DNA of 64,000 nt from the NCBI GenBank assembly GCA_910587095.1, contig CAJUMJ010000046.1:1-64000 (forward strand). The letters are read 5' to 3'. The translations under genes and the position numbers were made by a program. The notes under the pieces were generated by a model. The model saw nothing but the letters and a program-made list of their open reading frames with translations. It was not told where the DNA came from and did no database searches. Positions 61,022 to 64,000 of this stretch are shown here, piece after piece. This DNA is from an uncultured Lachnospiraceae bacterium (lineage in GTDB: Bacteria; Bacillota; Clostridia; Lachnospirales; Lachnospiraceae). Positions within the stretch are counted from its first letter, which is position 1. Every line of letters starts with the position of its first letter.

Positions 61022-62095
61022 ATGGGCAAGAAGATCGTACTTACAGGCGGCGGTACCGCCGGACATGTGACGCCGAATATGGCTTTGATTCCGAAGCTCA
61101 GGGAGCTTGAGTATGAGATTGTGTACATGGGCTCTTATGACGGGATTGAAAAGAAGCTGATCGAGGATTTTGATCTTCCCTATTATGGCATCGCGACGGG
61201 AAAATTTCGTCGGTATTTTGACCCCAAAAACTTTACGGATCCTTTTCGTGTGATTAAGGGGATGCGGGAGGCGAAAAAGTATTTGAAGGAAATCAGGCCG
61301 GATGTGCTTTTTTCCAAGGGAGGGTTCGTCAGTGTGCCGGTGGTGCGTGCGGCGTCTTCTCTTGGGATTCCGTGTATCATCCACGAATCGGATATGACGC
61401 CGGGCCTGGCAAATAAACTCTGTATTCCGGTGGCAAAAAAGGTCTGCTGTAATTTTCCGGAGACTTTCAGTCAGCTTCCGGCGGCGAAAGCGGTGTTGAC
61501 GGGTTCACCAATCCGCAAGGAACTGGCTATGGGGAACAAGGAAGCGGCTTATAGGTTGTGTGGCTTTGACAGTTCGAAACCGGTTATCATGGTGGTGGGC
61601 GGAAGCCTCGGGTCAGCGGCGGTCAACCAGGCAGTCAGGGATGTTTTGCCGGATCTTTTAAAAGATTTCCAAGTGGTGCATTTGTGCGGCAAGGAAAAGA
61701 TAGATAATCTTTTGTTGACTACGCAGGGATATAAGCAATTTGAGTATGTGAAATCCGAGATGAAGGATATTTTCGCTATGGCGGATATTGTGATTTCGAG
61801 GGCGGGAGCCAATGCGATCAGCGAAATTCTGGCGCTCAAGAAGCCCAATGTTTTAATTCCTCTCCCCGCTTCAAGCAGCAGGGGGGACCAGCTTTTGAAC
61901 GCGAAATCTTTTGAGTCGCAAGGTTTCAGTATTGTGATAGACGAGGATGATTTGACAAAGAAACTTCTCCTTGAAAAAGTACAGGAGCTTTATTTTAATC
62001 GCTTTACCTATATTGATGCCATGAAAAAGAGCAGCCAGAGGGATGCCATCGGCACGATTATCAGTTTGATTGAAGAGCAAGCGAACGCAAAATAG
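61022..62095 (+). CDS. murG: UDP-GlcNAc:undecaprenyl-PP-MurNAc-pentapeptide GlcNAc transferase MurG
   Basis: Forms lipid II from lipid I at the inner membrane face. It has 357 residues: the N-terminal GGGTAGHVTPNMAL (residues 9-22), YHESD-type segment IIHESDMTPGLANK, GGSLGSAAVNQAV and SRAGANAISEILALKKPNVLIPLP. It lies away from other mur genes, in a small unit with the TSCPD gene. Confidence 0.96.
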   Translation: MGKKIVLTGGGTAGHVTPNMALIPKLRELEYEIVYMGSYDGIEKKLIEDFDLPYYGIATGKFRRYFDPKNFTDPFRVIKGMREAKKYLKEIRPDVLFSKGGFVSVPVVRAASSLGIPCIIHESDMTPGLANKLCIPVAKKVCCNFPETFSQLPAAKAVLTGSPIRKELAMGNKEAAYRLCGFDSSKPVIMVVGGSLGSAAVNQAVRDVLPDLLKDFQVVHLCGKEKIDNLLLTTQGYKQFEYVKSEMKDIFAMADIVISRAGANAISEILALKKPNVLIPLPASSSRGDQLLNAKSFESQGFSIVIDEDDLTKKLLLEKVQELYFNRFTYIDAMKKSSQRDAIGTIISLIEEQANAK

Positions 62096-62207
62096 ACGGA
62101 AGAAAGACCAGCTTGGAAATTCTCCTATAATCTTCTTGAATACGATTTGGCAGGTAGATTATACTGAAGAAAACAGACAGAAACAGGAAAATACAGGGAG
62201 GCAGACA

Positions 62208-62440
62208 ATGAAGCTTTGTGCTTGGGCTGATGCCTGAATCAGGAAAAATATATTTGAGTGCGAGGATGGAAAAGTTCATGAACTGATCGACAGAGTGAAG
62301 CGCAGGATACATGAGAATCTGGCGGATGATTTGACGGTTGCAAGTTTCGCGGAGCAAAACTATCCAGACTCTTTAAAAGGGTGACCGGTGCGGAATTTTT
62401 TCTGGTGAGCAGAGAAGCGCTTGTACAGGTACAGAAATAA
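62208..62440 (+). pseudogene. AraC-family helix-turn-helix relic
   Basis: One frame encodes VHELIDRVKRRIHENLADDL then TVASFAEQNY, the start of an AraC-type DNA-binding domain. A different frame continues SRLFKRVTGAEFF. The second half of the first helix-turn-helix is deleted and the frame broken, and an upstream ATG runs into a stop after nine codons. It is the decayed 3' end of a lost regulator. The rest of the 62096-62539 gap holds nothing else I can identify. Confidence 0.7.
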
Positions 62441-62539
62441 ATCATGGAGGTTTTGTGAGAGCTCTTTTGGGGAAACTATTGAAAAAGCTATGTTTCAATG
62501 CTACACTTATGGAAAGAAATGGAAAAGGAGAAGGTTAAC

Positions 62540-63886
62540 ATGAGCAAAGTAACATTTGACTATTCTAAAGCGTCATCGTTTATTGGGGAAAACGAAGTGG
62601 AGTCCATGAAAAAGCTCGCCTTGGATGCAAAAGAACTGCTGGTGAGCAAGTCCGGAGCGGGAAACGACTTCCTTGGCTGGATTGATCTGCCTGTGGATTA
62701 TGATAAGGAAGAGTTTGCACGAATCAAGAAAGCGGCGGAGAAGATTCAGAGTGATTCCGAAGTGCTTGTCGTGATCGGTATCGGCGGATCCTATCTGGGA
62801 GCGAGAGCGGCGATTGAGTTTTTGCGTCACAGCTTTTACAATGTGGTGGACAAGTCTGTCAGGAAAACACCCGAAATCTATTTCGCTGGCAATTCCATCA
62901 GCTCCACATATATCAAGCACCTGATCGATGTGATCGGTGACAGGGATTTCTCTATCAATATGATTTCCAAATCCGGTACGACGACGGAGCCTGCAATCGC
63001 ATTCCGTGTGTTTAAGGAGTTGGCGGAGAAGAAATATGGTAAGGAAGGCGCGGCAAAGAGAATTTACGCGACCACGGATAAGGCGAGAGGGTCGCTCAAA
63101 AATCTTGCCAATGAAGAGGGATACGAAAGTTTTGTCGTTCCGGATGATGTGGGCGGACGTTTTTCCGTATTGACGGCGGTAGGTCTGCTTCCCATTGCGG
63201 TGTCCGGCGCGGATATCGATAAATTGATGGAAGGTGCGGCGGAAGGAAGAAAGATGGCTCTGGAAGCTCCTTTTGAGGAGAATGAGGCGGTAAAATACGC
63301 GGCGCTTCGCAACATTTTACTGAGAAAAGGTAAAGCAATCGAAATTCTTGCCAATTACGAACCTTGCGTACACTATGTGTCGGAGTGGTGGAAACAGCTA
63401 TATGGAGAATCCGAGGGAAAAGATCAGAAAGGTATTTTCCCGGCGAGCGTGGACCTTACAACAGATCTGCACTCCATGGGCCAGTTTATTCAGGACGGTT
63501 CCAGAAACCTGTTTGAGACGGTCATCAATATTGAGACGAGCAGGGAGGAAATTTTGATCGGCGAGGAGCCGGTGGATTTGGACGGACTCAACTATCTGGC
63601 AGGCAAGAGCGTGGATTTTGTCAATAAAAATGCCATGAACGGCACGATTCTTGCGCACACAGACGGCCAGGTACCGAATTTCATGGTTAACGTTCCGGAA
63701 GTTAATGAGTTTTATTTGGGCGAGCTGTTCTATTTCTTCGAGTTTGCCTGCGGTGTCAGCGGATATCTCCTCGGTGTGAATCCGTTTAACCAGCCGGGTG
63801 TGGAGAGCTATAAGAAGAATATGTTTGCGCTTCTCGGTAAGCCGGGATATGAAGCGCAGAGAGAAGAGTTGCTCAAGAGACTTTAA
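62540..63886 (+). CDS. pgi: glucose-6-phosphate isomerase
   Basis: Interconverts glucose 6-phosphate and fructose 6-phosphate in glycolysis. It has 448 residues, the shorter Gram-positive form. Signatures include VVIGIGGSYLGARAAIEFL, SKSGTTTEPAIAFR and the later GISGYLLGVNPFNQPGVE-like segment (CGVSGYLLGVNPFNQPGVES). The start is ATG 62540 after AAGGAGAAGG; upstream in-frame ATGs lack a ribosome site. Confidence 0.96.
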   Translation: MSKVTFDYSKASSFIGENEVESMKKLALDAKELLVSKSGAGNDFLGWIDLPVDYDKEEFARIKKAAEKIQSDSEVLVVIGIGGSYLGARAAIEFLRHSFYNVVDKSVRKTPEIYFAGNSISSTYIKHLIDVIGDRDFSINMISKSGTTTEPAIAFRVFKELAEKKYGKEGAAKRIYATTDKARGSLKNLANEEGYESFVVPDDVGGRFSVLTAVGLLPIAVSGADIDKLMEGAAEGRKMALEAPFEENEAVKYAALRNILLRKGKAIEILANYEPCVHYVSEWWKQLYGESEGKDQKGIFPASVDLTTDLHSMGQFIQDGSRNLFETVINIETSREEILIGEEPVDLDGLNYLAGKSVDFVNKNAMNGTILAHTDGQVPNFMVNVPEVNEFYLGELFYFFEFACGVSGYLLGVNPFNQPGVESYKKNMFALLGKPGYEAQREELLKRL

Positions 63887-63947
63887 TGAATGAAGTAAGA
63901 TTGGTTGTGAGATCCGCTTTGCGGGTTCGAAAATAAGATGATAAGAA

Positions 63948-63983
63948 GGCGCATATCTCCGTGTGGGGTATGCGCCGTTTTCC
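63948..63983 (+). terminator. terminator after pgi
   Basis: GGCGCATA pairs with TATGCGCC (63969-63976) around TCTCCGTGTGGGG, followed by GTTTTCC. Confidence 0.85.
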
Positions 63984-64000
63984 TTGCGAAGTTATTGATC

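Noticed and set aside
1..64000. CRISPR arrays, rRNA genes, prophage or full insertion sequences
   Set aside because: No regularly spaced direct repeats, no rRNA core sequence, and no transposase, integrase or phage structural gene were found.

Overview
The window is chromosomal DNA around a replication origin of a low-to-mid GC Firmicute, most likely a Lachnospiraceae member. The evidence is the gene order rpmH-rnpA-yidD-yidC-jag ... mnmE-mnmG-rsmG ... parA-parB on one side and dnaA-dnaN-S4 protein-recF-gyrB-gyrA on the other. It is supported by small families I recognise from this group (DUF3881, DUF4446, DUF4358, FlxA-like, TSCPD/TIGR03905). Genes left of about 24.2 kb are mostly on the minus strand and genes to the right mostly on the plus strand, as expected for leading-strand genes diverging from oriC. 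No rRNA, CRISPR array, prophage or intact insertion sequence was seen.

Left arm (1-24 kb): a cut-off tRNA-Arg(CCT) with two degenerate tRNA-Arg-like relics, a DUF3881 gene, serS, an HD-GYP phosphodiesterase, a DUF4446 gene, parB and parA, then two perfect parS sites. An accessory block follows: a Gfo/Idh/MocA oxidoreductase, a DegS/DegU-like two-component pair and an alpha/beta hydrolase. After it come rsmG, mnmG and mnmE. A complete ribose locus (rbsKDACB plus rbsR) sits head-on between mnmE and jag, splitting a cluster that is normally contiguous. The origin has DnaA boxes on both sides of dnaA.

Right arm (24-64 kb): the replication genes, then a phosphoesterase, an XRE membrane regulator, a flavin reductase-rubredoxin fusion, a MATE exporter, an AAA ATPase, an SDR enzyme, a FlxA-like protein, an agr-like two-component system with two FtsX-type permeases but no ATPase, a small unknown protein, MgtC and ExoIII. 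These are followed by an MBOAT/SGNH/DUF4358 surface-acylation group and an FkbM methyltransferase. A glycan operon comes next (class II aldolase, tandem nucleotidyltransferase, HAD phosphatase, GT2, phosphodiesterase-fold protein, polytopic glycosyltransferase). The window closes with a TSCPD protein, murG, an AraC-family relic and pgi.

The most unusual content is intergenic. At least six kinds of short structured repeat are present. (1) A 95/96-bp element occurs twice, each time in the 3' untranslated region of a gene just before a terminator. Its ends are conserved but its stems are rebuilt from different bases, which suggests a conserved RNA. (2) A roughly 110-bp palindromic element carries a Shine-Dalgarno sequence at its 3' end and lies directly before two unrelated start codons. 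(3) A MITE-like element with 11-14 bp direct flanking repeats occurs twice; one copy sits in the mnmE stop codon and rebuilds it. (4) A hairpin repeat lies upstream of rbsR and of the flxA-like gene. (5, 6) Two further elements have long terminal inverted repeats. Four of these elements lie in the ribose locus alone.
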